A program made the position numbers and the translations under genes. The notes beneath the pieces were generated by a model, which saw nothing but the letters and a program-made list of their open reading frames with translations, ran no database searches and had not been told where the DNA came from. A stretch of DNA of 64,000 nucleotides from Ischnura elegans (taxonomy: Eukaryota > Arthropoda > Insecta > Odonata > Coenagrionidae), in contig NC_060251.1 of NCBI RefSeq assembly GCF_921293095.1, forward strand, positions 89,514,566-89,578,565, in the 5' to 3' direction. This document shows positions 22,580 through 34,600 of the stretch, one piece after another. Numbering within the stretch: the stretch's first letter is position 1; each line of letters begins with the position of its first letter.

Positions 22580-25500
22580 TAAAGCGATATATTTTACATG
22601 CTATATATTTTCCTACCATTCTCATGAGGCGTAAAATAAAGTACCACAGCAGTAGTGGTTTAATAAAAAGCAATGATATCAAGAGGAAAAATAGGATTAT
22701 CAATGTGGAAATTAGTAAGTTACAAAATATTCTATGGGAGATTTATATTCCGTAGAATTTTCTTTCTAGAATTTTCTTTCTTTTTAGAAGTTTCTTCGTA
22801 AAATATTTTGTTTTTTCACAAAATTTTAATTTTTCTTGAGAGCAGTTTATACATGCATCAATGGGATTTACGAAATTATTTTTTCATTGTTATGAAATAA
22901 AAATTGTCAAATTTTTCATTGAATTATCAAGTATAATAAAACGTATTGGGTTCTCCAAGTCATCAAAGGAATCTTTAAAGGCATCATTTAAAACTCTTAC
23001 CTGGTAATAGTCTCAAATATTTTGTGTAAATTTAATGTTAGCGACGAATGCTATGTTACTTCCGTCTCAAATTAGTGCCAGGGAAAGACCGTGAGTGAGT
23101 ACCAAACACAAATTAGGCTCACTCAGGTCTATCCACACGCTTCATTTTTGTTATCAAGAAAAGCTATTTATTTATATGTCATCCCGATGAATTTTTACCA
23201 CGATTAGTCATTTGAAAAATGTAGCACATTTGTGATGTTATAAACTTGTAAATTTTAAAATATTTTTACCGAAAGTGTGAAACAAGTTTTTTTTCTACTA
23301 GAGGTCACAGCATAAAAATGTAATCCTTTTTCTCTTTATTTTAAACTTATGAAATAAAAAACACGTTGCATGCCATATAGACATGAACTTTAAATCATCA
23401 AATAAACTTTTAAAAACGTAGAGCGGACTCTTGCTTTGAGAATTAGTAATTTAGTGCATTTATAAACATTAATTATACCGATGATATAAAAATTGGTCCT
23501 TGTTGGAAAATTATATGCTCTTATTATTATACATTTGCCATACCGTTATATTTATTTGAACGTGTTATGGAAATATTATTTTCTTTTGCGTAAATCTGTG
23601 ATAAAAGTGATTCTCTAGCACCTCTGCATTGAAAATTTCTTCCCCTCTCAAGTTTTATGTACCTAAATATAAAGAGTTATCCTTCTGTTTTTACTGAAAA
23701 TACTTTCATCCATCGATAAATAACTACGTGAAATTCTTAGGTAACAGGTTGTTATAATATCATTTTTTATGCTTCAGCAAACTCATTCCCTGACGTGTGA
23801 TTTGAAATAAGCGTCCTTTCTATTACGCATTCCTATATTTGCAGCATCTTCGAAAGCGCATTATTTTAGGCCATTTTGAATAAATGATTCTAGCTCATCA
23901 CTCACAACCTTGCATTCCTTACTGCTCTGCTTTGCATCGTAAATACGGGTCCGCATAGTACGGTCGTTATAAAGGTTTTTAGAAGGGACTTAAATTATTT
24001 CTATAAGAAGGGAACAAAACAGCAAAGCTTTCCCAGGGTGAGCAGGACAGGTTTCTCTGCAGACGTTCGGGAGTTATCCCTTTTGCCTCGGTCGTGCATC
24101 CAACTGTGTGGTCCAATTGTCTTGTCATTAGGTGCTATCGTTCTTTTTTCAGAAGTCCTAATTTCCTATCTGTCCGAGGAAAAAATAATAGCTTCCGAGA
24201 CTTCTTTGAAAGAGCAAACTTTATTGTTCGGTCCTCAAGCCTTGTTCTCCCTGTGATCCCTACCCGAATTCCGCAGGTTGCGTGCATAAATTACCTGGAA
24301 ATAGCTTTGTTTACATAATATCTTCTCTTTTTTCATCAATTGCCTCCTTTTAAAAATATTTGTTTCCTTTAATTTACCTTCAAACTGAAAAAAATCTCAT
24401 TTATTCATTTTCAACTAAGTTGTCAAAGAGCCGGAAGTGGTAGCCAAAAGAGTTCTTGGCTTTCTTTTGATCGTTGGCTGCTGTTAAGATTCTCGCCTCT
24501 AGTTTAGAAAATTAGTCAGCTCGTTCCGCTCGCTCTTATAAATATCGCCCTGCGGAATTGCCATAAGAGTAGAAGAATTAATTGTACCATACTGTTGTTC
24601 ATCTACTAAATATCGTGAGACTGTCAAATTATACTATTTTTACGCTAGTGCCCAAAATAACTGCCATATTCACAAAATAAAATTGCAATCTTAGATATGT
24701 TATTTGCTCTTATTACCATTCTAACAGCTCTATATGTAAATTATAATTTTGGTAGAGCAACCGCATTTTAAAAAGTTAGCCATTGCATTGGCTGTTTTAG
24801 TCAATTGAAAGAGGCTTGGTGATACAAACGTTAATTCCTTTCATGACTGTCCTTTACTCAATTAAAAATGACAATCAAGAGATTAGCCACGCGTCCTGGC
24901 CCCTGAGATGACCTCCGACCTCGAAGCATTGGGAGCCAGAAGGCTCTCAATGCTTGGAGATCGGAGAAATATGCTCGAGGAAAACATTCGTAAGATATTT
25001 TGGCCAATGGTGTCATCAATACTCCAAATTTAAGGAAATAAGTATTGAACCTCATAATCAACAGCTTTGTTTCATTTGCAGACGGCTTCACCTATTCTTA
25101 TCAAAAGTGAAACGAAATGGAAAAGCGCATTTCATCATAAATTGATTGCCTCGGAGTATTGTATTGCATGAAGGGCGATTGTGTGCAAAGAGAAGCAATA
25201 TAAATATCTTCTTATGAGTTATTGTGTGTGGAATTTTTTTTCGTAAAAGTTTACCCCACACAGATTATTCCTATTCTTCTGACGTAATGCAGTAAAATTT
25301 GACGAGTCATCCATGCAAAAATCTTTCTACTGTTAAATATTTTTAAGAAAAATCGCCATCGTTCAAATTGAAAATAAGAGGAAATATTCCACTATCAAAG
25401 TTGCTTAATTATTTTATATAACTGTGATAGTTGACTCACCAAGATTAATGAATAATTCAACACCTCCCAGATAAAGAAAAAAAATCTCCATTTAATGAAA

Positions 25501-26800
25501 AAGACCAGAGATTAACAGGGCTTTGCACATATAGCTTCGCCAATGTACCAAAATTTGTTTGTACAATTCAATATACGTATGCCTTCAATTTATGCTGCCA
25601 GCGCCTTATAACCATCTCGTTAATTCATCACGCCATTAGTGAAGTGATAAATCGCAATCTCCGATGCAATCCAATTATTGTGTCTCGCATGATGATTAAG
25701 AGATCAAGGTCGAAATCCTGTCCAACTAAAGTAGGGATTCATCCTGATCCTCCACGCATTATTTTGCATTAAATTTAAGTCTCATTGGTGGGACCTTAAG
25801 TGGTCACGTTTTCCTGCATGATGTAATGAAGGATACCTTTTATGGTTTAGCTTCTGTCATTCTTGTTTTATTAACACAAAAAAATTGTGCCCTTTCAAAA
25901 CGTATTTAATAAGTTTGGTGTCTAATAAATTAGGTTTGCATAGTTATATTACCTGGCAGTGATAATTGGAGACAATTTTTGCAATATCTCGGTTCAAATT
26001 TTCAATTCCGCAGGGGAATTTTTACAAACATTTTTTGCAAAAATCCACAAGCATGTCTGATATATATTAGATATTTAAAAAATATTAACAATTTTTTCCT
26101 ACCATGTAGTGAGTCCAATTATCATCTTCTGGTTGGTTTTGGAAGATGGGCAAAAAATAAGTAATGGCAGACAACATGCGCATATTTCCTTAGAAACCAT
26201 AATTGAACCATAGTATTTAATAAAATAGTCTAAATTTAAAAATCTCTCGATCGGTTTCCTGGAAGATGTGACTATTTTCTATTCTCATTCTAGTAATTTG
26301 ATGTAATTTTTATCCATCGCTGTCATGGTAGGCGTCTCAGCCACATGATTTAATCTCAAGAAGAGGGCCTAATATGAATGTGATCCTAAGCGCTCGAAAC
26401 TAAATGCCAATGCGTGCTTAATGTGTTCAATATTGACCTTCAACTTCGACCTCCAACTTGCCAAACCTTAAAAATCTGGTTCTTCTGCATCACCCATTTT
26501 GCAGGTCCATCACAAGCTCCCATCCCTTCGTCCTCTGGAATCTCGTTCGGATGGTCTTGAAAGGGCGAGGACAAATGACTATCGAATGGATTTCCATCCC
26601 AAGCGAGCATTCCCCTGCCTCTCTTGGGAGCTGTCGTCTCCGATCGGCCATTCATCTTCCGTCGATTGCTAGTCTGTTGCTCGTGGGGTAGGAGGGAGAT
26701 AGAGCTATAAAAAATTAAAAAGATTTGAGCTACAAGGAGGAAGTATATCGGCTACCTGTCTTTCCTTGCGATTCTGCCATTAAGGCTTAGACCATTGTTA
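22580..26800. other. AT-rich stretch, no gene seen
   Basis: No supported gene. It holds one compact hairpin (24914-24968) and a very degraded tRNA-like patch near 25690-25760. Short ORFs lack recognisable features. Confidence 0.4.
24914..24968. repeat. Short hairpin, 24-bp imperfect stem
   Basis: The left arm TCCGACCTCGAAGCATTGGG AGCC pairs with GGCTCTCAATGCTTGGAGAT CGGA across a 4-nt loop (AGAA), with three mismatched or wobble positions. It is too short for a normal microRNA precursor. Confidence 0.5.
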
Positions 26801-26809
26801 TTACTATAA

Positions 26810-27320
26810 TATTCTACCGATGAAGGTAGGTTTCCATGGAGCACCAAAGAAGTAATCTGGGAGCCCCTCTTTCCTTCCAGCACTGTCTTCTTCAATTCAC
26901 TGTAAGGCCTACTCCCTTACAAATCTAAAAATCCTATTCTTTTCCTTCCCCTCCCTCGTTTCCCTAACATTCTACCCTCTAACACCGTTTTCGAAATCCC
27001 CTCCCCGCTAAGTACTCCCTCCATCCAGACCTTCTGTCTCCTCCGTATCTCATATAAATGTTGCCTCTCCTCACCCACTTTGTCCTCCAGCACTTCCTCG
27101 TTTCTCCTCCTCTCTGTCCATTTCACCTTCTCCGTTCTTCTCCATACCCACTTCTCGAATGCCTCCAATCTTCTCTCGTCCTCCTTCCTCAGTGTCCATG
27201 TTTCCGCACCGTAGAGAGCTACACTTCAGATCAAACTCTTCAATAACCTTTTCTTTAAATTCTTGGATAACGATCCTCTCAGAAGCTCCTTCCTGTTCAT
27301 GAACGCTTCCTATGCCTGAA
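26810..27320 (-). mobile_element. LINE reverse transcriptase C-terminal pseudogene
   Basis: Minus-strand translation gives FMNRKELLRGSLSKNLKKRL, then a stop, SVALYGAETWTLRKEDERRL, EAFEKWVWRR, WTERRRNEEVL and GKRGRGRKRIGFLDL. This is the standard region after the RT catalytic domain in many arthropod LINEs. In-frame stops occur near 27226 and 27316, and the catalytic domain is absent. The 3' end runs to about 26810. The open stretch 26917-27180 is therefore a transposon remnant. Confidence 0.85.
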
Positions 27321-27693
27321 CCAAAATAGATGCGTGTACCTGAGAATCTCTCAGAAAGCGGAACCTTATGGACTTACAATTAGTAAATTTACCTTCTTGG
27401 GCCGTACTCGATAGTCTTACGCAAGTGAGGAGAGAATATCCAATGCTAAAATAGTAATTATTTTTTAGTAGTGTTCTCTCTGACGAGTTGGTCATTAAAA
27501 TATGCTAGTATAGTATATAAAAGAGGGTAATAATATATTATGTTAGTGATTATTACTCGTAGTGATATTTTTTTGTTGGAAATTAGCTGTAGATGACGAA
27601 GAAGAATTCCATGTGTACTGCAGGGAAAGAAAAAGTAATGATAGATATAAATTCTTAGATGATTAGGAATTCTTAATGATAGATATTATATTA

Positions 27694-28214
27694 AATTATT
27701 CTTCGCGGAAAATATGAACCACTCCACCTATCCGTTCGGCAAAGCATCTAACTTTTTATTGCATTTTTCGGACCAAAAAGCATGGTGACAAGCATGCAAC
27801 AAGTGACTTTGTACGCAGTCACGCTCATGGATGAAAATTTATTAAAAATCAAGGATCAATATTGCCATGAAAAAATATTTGGTATAGACGGGACTCGAAC
27901 CCGGATCTCCCGATTGCCGGTCAGGCTTGCTAGCCAATGACACCTCCAAGCCACATTGTCAGAGTGAATTTCATTGGCAATCATGCTTGACTGGAAATCG
28001 GGGGATCCAGGTTCGAATCCCGGCTGTACCAAATATTTTTTCATGGCGAAATTCATCCTTGATTTTATAAATGTTCATCCGTGCACGTGACTGCGTACAA
28101 AGTCACTTGTTACATGCTTATCACCATGAATTTTGGTCAGAAAACGCGATAAAAAGAGAGGTGCTTTGCCGAACGGATAGGTGGAGTGATTTGTGTTTCC
28201 CGCGAAGAATAATT
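27694..28214. mobile_element. 521-bp foldback with two tRNA-like heads
   Basis: A long palindrome. The outer ends AATTATTCTTCGCG are exact inverses. The arms share the ACTCCACCTATCCGTTCGGC block, a GTGACTTTGTACGCAGTCAC-like block and ATGAAAAAATATTTGGTA. The innermost parts are tRNA-like heads: minus strand 27880-27953 with T arm CGGGTTCGAGTCCCG, and plus strand 27970-28031 with B box GGTTCGAATCC. Both have 3' ends pointing outward. No target duplication was found. The short ORFs here are palindrome artefacts. Confidence 0.8.
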
Positions 28215-30045
28215 CTGGTCCAATTACAATCCCATTAGAGGGCGAACTTATGTGATCGCCATCCAGCTTTGTCGGTAGAGACCTTCGCTGGACGTTGGTC
28301 GCAGACTCGGCAGTCAAGAGACAAACGAAGCGCAAAATTAGCTCCAACTTTGCCATTCTTCACGAGGGAGTCACCTCCGAAAAAGGTCAAACGCAACCGC
28401 GTCCGCCTCCGATCATTCAAAGGGCCAGAAGATGGACGGTGCCAGAAAAAATGAAACGTGAAGCTGACAGGGATTTGAGAGACGTTTTGCATTCGTTCTG
28501 TCATTTCTCGCACCTACCAAGCTCCTAAATCCATAAAATCGCAGATATCTGTGAAGACATAAGTGGAAGCTATCACTTCGATTTGACGGACCGTATTTCG
28601 TCTTTTTTTCTAGCGTGTTGGCAGTTAAAATGTTCATTATGACCGTGAAACTTTCAAAGAGAGAGTATTTGTATTTCTAGTTTAGTTCAGCAATTGATTT
28701 CTAGAACCAGCATGAGTGGTTGATAGATTTTTAAAGGGAACGTACATGAATGATGAAACTTAAGCAGTTTCATCTATTTATTACTATAAGATTACTAAAT
28801 ATAATGCCAAGTTATGAATTATTTTGTATGCAAATACTGTTGCTCGTTTCATCCACCAATAATCAATGAATCCTTTCTTGTCACGAGGTAACCTTATCTC
28901 ATATATCAAAATTCAACCTCACATACATAAAAATGAACACTTGGATTTCCTCTGGGAATCGTAAAAGAACAAATCCTACTTTTATTAATGGAAATTTGAA
29001 TTATGATAATAAATATTGCATTGGGTCTTAACTCTACTGAGATAAATTTTATACAAAATGTCAAGGGTGATGTTGTAGCAAATAGAGACATGTTTTTCTG
29101 TCAACAAGTAAGACTATAGAAATAGTTACGATATTGAATTTTATTTTAAAGCATTGCTCAATAATCTTTAAGATCTTGACGATCCTTTCATAATTAAACT
29201 CAAATTCGTTTGTTACGTCAAGGAAAATATCTTTCCTTACCTTAGATACTTCAGCAATTTTCGAGCTAAATTATCTACATTCATTCCTATTATGCAAAAT
29301 GTAACTAGACAACCCATATTCAGTTCTTTCAAAAATATACATCACCTCTCCCAAGTTCCCAAAATGCCTGTCATTTGATTTTTTCCTTTGTCTTCCCGTA
29401 AAAAGGTTACCTGTTTTAAGTGCCTCATACCTTTTCGATGAAAAATCAGTTTTGAAAATCGATTTGAAATATTTTCCGGCAAGCGATTCTTTTGCTGATG
29501 TCTCCTGAAAACAGGTTTTTATTTTGATGAATATGACTCATCATTTAAAATTTGGTATTTAGATCATAAATTATTTTTGTCAAAAATATTTTAGAATAAT
29601 ATTACTTACAAAGTTTTTTTACTTACTTGAGGAATCCAATAATATGAAATTCCAATGATTTTTTTCTGACAAATTTTGATTCGCTATTTTTATATGCGGA
29701 TATGTTTTGTGGAGATCGTTTTATTGGTAATTTTTATAGTTTTGAAAATGTAGTATGTGGGTAATGTCAATTTTTTAAAGTAAATTTCTGGGTACCTAAT
29801 ATTACTTTCCAGATTTGTAAAACTGTCAGAGCAAGGCTGTAAATTGCCTTCTTTTGGGTGGGAAAAACATGTCTAAATAGCAGCAAGAATTACAGAAATG
29901 TACAAAAAATCAGTGCAGTCTCCACAATTGAAGATGGCATTCTATGCAATCAGACACCTTGAAATAACCCGCAAGCAACTTTTAGACCTGCTGTTATGAG
30001 TAATTTCAATGCTGAGGCGCTGAGTAAATAAGTAATTTTGTGCAC
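28215..30045. other. No gene seen
   Basis: 28220-28640 is less AT-rich with overlapping short ORFs on both strands and no recognised product. 28640-30045 is AT-rich with no supported feature. Confidence 0.35.
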
Positions 30046-30049
30046 AGCC

Positions 30050-30180
30050 ACACGAACGAGTGTAGTGATGTTAACAGCAAAGAGGCAAAGGTGAAAGTCG
30101 GGAGGACCGCGTTCGAATCTCGTTTCAGCGGAATTTTCGAATGAACATCCTCGCTTGTAGTACAGTGTCAGATCACTTTT
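30050..30180 (+). mobile_element. tRNA-like SINE head, degraded
   Basis: GGGAGGACCGCGTTCGAATC with a following CGTTTC stem half looks like an anticodon-stem and T-arm region with a B box. The short body AATGAACATCCT resembles the bodies of other tRNA-headed elements here. Confidence 0.4.
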
Positions 30181-30245
30181 AGGATTCTGGATCTAATTAA
30201 GCGGAAGTTTTCCAAGTAACCTCTTTTGGGGAGCTGTTGATTTAG

Positions 30246-30531
30246 GGATATGGTTGGTGTGGTAGCCACTGTGTTGGATTTTCACACTGTGGGTTCGCGT
30301 TCAAATTTCGACGGTGGCAGAGATATTTCAGAGGCTGTCCGATCCCTGCTTGAGTGCTCTGTGGAGGTAACTGCAAGTTCACTGCTCCGTCCGTCGGATG
30401 AGACGTTAAGCCGTGGCCCCATGGAGCCTTCGTTAAGAGCAGACTAATATTGACGCGGGTTTTTCTCCACCCTTCTCTCATCGCAAAAGTGACCTCAGCT
30501 ATCGGTCGCTTCCGCCAAATAACATACGGTT
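30246..30531 (+). mobile_element. tRNA-derived SINE, family C
   Basis: The head GGTGTGGTAGCCACTGTGTT is followed by a B-box-like GGGTTCGCGTTCAAATTTCG. The body contains GGATGAGACGTTAAGCCGTG and TTAAGAGCAGACTAAT, then TTTTTCTCCACCC. The GAYGTTAARCCG type of body block is shared by many invertebrate SINEs. The single copy in this window abuts the hairpin at 30532. Confidence 0.6.
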
Positions 30532-30722
30532 AAAGAATTAAAAAATGTATGGTACTATTTTCGCAGAATTTATTTAAGCCGACCGGTTTCGTTGAAAAGG
30601 CGACATCTTGAGGTACAGAGTACAAAAAATAACAAACAGTACCTGAAGATGTCGCCTTTGCGACGAAACCGGTCAACTTAAATAAATTATTTGAAAAAAC
30701 TACCATAGCTTTTTAATTCTTT
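30532..30722. mobile_element. Palindromic MITE, 84-bp arms
   Basis: The left arm 30532-30616 and right arm 30639-30722 are inverse copies at about 85% by eye, centred on a 22-nt loop. Blocks include GACCGGTTTCG, GGCGACATCTT and AAATAAATT. TA dinucleotides lie at both edges, which would fit a mariner-type insertion. No ORF. Confidence 0.7.
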
Positions 30723-31229
30723 ACTATGGATTTTCACAAAGTAAAGCCTGAAACCATCGAGTGATCTGATGAATCAAACTGATTTTTCATCGAAAGTCAT
30801 ACATTTGATAACTCCAAAAAGTACCGAATGCCTACTCTCGACCGGGTGTCATCATTCCGTGAAGTCACACGCTTGGACTCCCAAGAATCAAAACCGGAAG
30901 TTGGGGTGAAAATAACTATCCAATCCCACTCTCTGGGCTCCCGTTTTCCCGATTTTTGCTCATTTCTTGATTGGAGATGTGAACCACAAGCTTTGCGTGT
31001 CTGTGAGGCCTCCCTTCTATTTTTAGCCAAAGATTTGCCGACCACAGGAGTGAATGATTTTATTCATGTATACTTTTCTTCCGGAGATCATGTTTTTTCT
31101 GCATATTCAGTGGAAAATTCTTATATTTTTCCTCGATTGAAAATGTCAGTTGAATTTTATTGTTTGAATGATATAAATTTATTCAGTCTCATAAAAATGT
31201 TAAATAATTATGGAATCGATCAGCTTTTA

Positions 31230-31360
31230 TCATTAAAACTTGATATTGGGAGTTACGTACCTTGAACCTCAGTGATAAAATGCTAAACACTGAACTTTCA
31301 TTTTTTATTCGAATTAAAAGGGCGTACGAAATAATATAAAAAGTTGAGAGGGAAATGATA
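31230..31360. repeat. Direct repeat, copy 1
   Basis: About 130 bp that recurs at 32662-32798: GGGAGTTACGTACCTTGAAC, then a CTAAACACTGAACTTTCATT block and ACGAAATAATATAA. The ORF ending at 31265 runs into this repeat. Confidence 0.65.
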
Positions 31361-32661
31361 CGAAGCCATCACAAAAAACTCGCAATTGATTTTGAATTAA
31401 TTAAGTAGAAACCGCTAAAAAATACCTAGCCTCTAAAGATTACAGTTTGGTTGGGTAAGAGTACAATTTTATATTCCATTCTTTACGAGAGGTATGGTAG
31501 TGGTATGTCAACCACTTTCAGTTGCTGATCAGTCGTTTTTATTTGATTGCTGAGGTGGAATTTATTTTCTCTACAAAGTAGAATACAATAATTAGCTACT
31601 TTTGTTGCTGATAATTTTTATCCTAGGGCTAGCTCTTGTGAAGAACGAAAATTATTCTTTACCTCCCACCCATTTACTTTTGTTGTAATGTTTCAATGTT
31701 GTAATTCAAACCCTCGGTTTAAGGCCAACCAGGGAGTTTTTCTTTTTCGTCTCCTCTTATAATCACATGTATTGCGGTCGAAAGCTTGGCTGCGTTAGTG
31801 CATACGGCGCTCACTAACCATAACTAATTGTCAGAGCTTGGCGTAGAATTAAATAACTTTTCTAATTCAAACCGATAAAAATATTACACGCTTTATCTCT
31901 TCATAATCTCTATGGGAAGGGTTTTCTGGCTTCATCACCGTCTTCATTAGAGCAACGGATCCTCAAAGCAATACATACGTTCAGGTAAAGATCGTTGATA
32001 GATTACGTTTTTACCCTTTTTCTGATCTAATTGGCATTTGATTTCAGCCATAAGCTTATGACAAATTGAGAGGTTCATGAGTCTTAGAAGTTTTCAATAA
32101 CTATATTCATTAGTGAAGATAAATTTTATCTCGGAAGTGAGGAAGATAGCATGATTGTCAAGATATAACTCTTGAATTTGTGAGAAAATGTAAACTTATT
32201 CTTCGTCCAAAATTGCATTCACTCAAGCACAAATCCTTTACATATTCCCTCAGAACGCCTTTTATGTAGGTAAGGGATATGAAATTACTTTGCCCACTAT
32301 TATACTTGGTTCTAGATGCTGTAGTCATATATAAGTTCAGTATTTTTTAGCATTCGTTAACCTCGTAGTTGGAAGAAGGTAATACGTGATCTAGAGAATC
32401 AGGTATCCATTATCATGTATATCTGGGATATAATTAGTATTTTTTCAAGTTCATCTGTATGGTGCGTACGCATGGTTGCAAAGTCCGTTGCTCAGGATAA
32501 AATTGAAACTTTGATAACCTCGTATTATCGCGACTCTATTCTTATCCCGTAATTTTTATCAATTTCCTTAAATGTGCTGTTTTCATACGGAACACTTATT
32601 CGAGTGATTGTGTTTTTGTGCTTCCTTTATACCGAAGTTATGGTATGAACTATATATAGCA
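31361..32661. other. AT-rich stretch, no gene seen
   Basis: Lies between the two repeat copies. No coding signal, tRNA or clear inverted repeat was found. Confidence 0.35.
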
Positions 32662-32798
32662 TTAAAACTGATAATGGGAGTTACGTACCTTGAACTTCAA
32701 TGATATAATCAATGAAATAGTACTAAACGCTGAAATTTCATTTTTTTGATTGGACTTGAAAGGATAAACGAAATAATATAATGAGTTGATAGCGAAAT
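32662..32798. repeat. Direct repeat, copy 2
   Basis: Partner of 31230-31360, 1.43 kb away, same orientation. It lies immediately upstream of a SINE A copy. Confidence 0.65.
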
Positions 32799-32813
32799 AA
32801 AGCAAAGAATTAT

Positions 32814-32990
32814 CGGCCTCGTGGCGGCGAGGATAAGTCCTCACCTACCATACCGAAGGTCGTGGGTTCGAGTCCCGCTGGATAGGTTGCCCCTTCCAGG
32901 ACACGGTTCGTCTGTTGTTGAGTGTTAAAACTCCCGATGTATAGGCCTCATTGTACTGTTTTCGGGGGTAACTGAGATAAATAAATGAAT
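32814..32990 (+). mobile_element. SINE family A with tRNA head
   Basis: The head CGGCCTCGTGGCGGCGAGGA carries an A-box-like segment. The B box is GGGTTCGAGTCCCGC. The body has CGTCTGTTGTTGAGTGTT, AGGCCTCATTGTACTG and TTTTCGGGGGTAACTGAG, and the tail is an (ATAA)n type. It matches the copy at 40584-40781 and the truncated copy at 20613-20711. Confidence 0.8.
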
Positions 32991-33491
32991 AGCAATAGAT
33001 CCTGTACGATTAGATTCAAGCACCGCACCTTTCTTTTTCTGAGAAGGCCTCTCTGTATTTGGTACATGACATTCTCATTTCACCCTAGGGGTAATTGCCG
33101 CAAACGCATTATTGATCTAAAATGTGACACCTGTGTATCTGACCATTTCTCGGATGCTTGACCTTAAGTTCATGGTGAGAGTGCTGATTGATGTGTTCGG
33201 CCTGCGTTGGAGTGACAGTTTGGCTGACCATCCCTTCAATCGAATAGGTCAAGGCCATTGGATGACAAACCATTCTTGAAATTTTATTTCTCCGTGTGGG
33301 ATGCACTTGATTCCATTCCCTTCGCGAATCTGTTTTACGGTCGTGGGCGGGTCTTGGCGGACACCGAGCGCCCACCTGCTCTTCCGAGGTTCACCTCCTG
33401 GCTTTTTTTTTCGCGGGTGGTGTCATCTGGGTGGGGTCTTCTGTATTTCGACGCTTCGGATCCTTTCATGAGAGAAAATATTAAGCGAAGC

Positions 33492-34114
33492 GTTGATGGT
33501 TGCTTTCGGGAAATGCTGCGTAGGTAATGCCTCATTCACATTACGATCGTCCGAGCCGTCGTCCTAACGATAGTTGACCGAACTATCCGTGCGAATGCAA
33601 GTTCTGACTATAGTTGACGTAGTTCCGAACGTTGCCACTTTACGATAGTTAGGCGCTGGGAGACCGGAAACGGAAGCGACAAGAGAAAGACGAAAAGCTC
33701 GTGAAGCTCTATTTTTTTCATGGATTTGTCCTAGGAAGGAAGAATATGGACGGAAGAAAAATTATTCGGTAAATACACGTTGAACACAGTAATATCTTGT
33801 CCATTCAACAGCTTTGCTAACCGTCAATTTCCCATGCACTTTTTATGTCAGCACTAGAGGGCAGCTCATTCACTCGTTGTGTGAATGCACGATAGTTCCG
33901 ACGACGCTGGAACCATCGTAATGTGAATGAGGCATAACATTATCTGCTCGACGTTCAAATTTCAAATCGGGTCAACAATGGGTTGGCGAAACCTATATAT
34001 AAGCCCGGGACGAGAACGGTTTCCCTCCCATCCTATTGAAATCGCTCCCAATAGGAGTGAAACGTCGAGCGGATAATGTTACTCACGCAGCATTTCCCGA
34101 AAGCAACCACCAAC
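33492..34114. repeat. Palindromic element split by a Harbinger-like MITE
   Basis: The right arm 34061-34114 reads, on the complement, GTTGGTGGTTGCTTTCGGGA AATGCTGCGTGAGTAACATT ATCCGCTCGACGTT. The left arm is the same sequence but broken: 33492-33527, then the MITE, then 33938-33955. The centre (33956-34060) contains a small hairpin (CCTATTG..CAATAGG) and CTATATATAAGC. Confidence 0.8.
33528..33934. mobile_element. PIF/Harbinger-like MITE, 407 bp
   Basis: Perfect 20-bp terminal inverted repeats (TGCCTCATTCACATTACGAT) flanked by a TAA duplication at 33525-33527 and 33935-33937. A 3-bp TWA-type target duplication is the PIF/Harbinger hallmark. Sub-terminal inverse blocks (ACGATAGTT near each end) add to the hairpin. 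No transposase ORF. The uninterrupted sequence in the other palindrome arm shows the empty site. Confidence 0.85.
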
Positions 34115-34289
34115 ATTCATAAAAGAAGCTGTGAAAATCTTCATTCGAAAATTAAGCGAAGCGCTCAAGGTGGCTGCGCAGTTTGAAAAAGGTGAGGATA
34201 GCATCGAAGCCTCAAAAGTCAATATAATAAGATGGTCAACGGATAAAAATATATAAATAAAATAGCTTTATTTAAAATTCTTACGCCTT

Positions 34290-34600
34290 TACCTTTTTTG
34301 TTAAATTTAATGAAAGTGCAGTTTCTCAATATTTAAAATGGGCAAAGGAAAAAATTTTAAATTAAATAAATATTATTGAAATTGTCATTTCCTTCTTTTT
34401 TGTTTTGGATGAATTTAATGAAAATGAAGTTTTCAAATATTATTAAATTGTTGTTAAAATAAATTAAATAAAAATTGATGTTTATTACAAAGTAGAAGAG
34501 TGTGAAAGTTTCAATATTGAAATTTTCATATTCTTCTACTTTGTTTGTGTTAAATTTAATGAAAACGCAGTTTTCAAAGAAAAGAAGTTTGAACCTCAAT
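34290..34600. repeat. AT-rich triple repeat
   Basis: Three imperfect copies of a unit of about 110-140 bp, each with a TTTAATGAAAATGCAGTTTTCAAA-like core (near 34307, 34416 and 34553). The minus-strand ORF across it repeats an IKF..NK.E peptide only because of the DNA repeat. Confidence 0.6.

Noticed and set aside
24914..24968. MicroRNA precursor
   Set aside because: Stem of only 24 bp with a 4-nt loop, and no extension of pairing outside it.
26917..27180. Host protein-coding gene on the minus strand
   Set aside because: The sequence is the tail of a LINE polyprotein with stops just upstream.
30828..31265. 145-codon plus-strand frame
   Set aside because: No recognisable domain; its end lies in a dispersed non-coding repeat.
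33258..33535. Overlapping 66-89-codon frames on both strands
   Set aside because: They run into the palindromic element and have no recognised domain.
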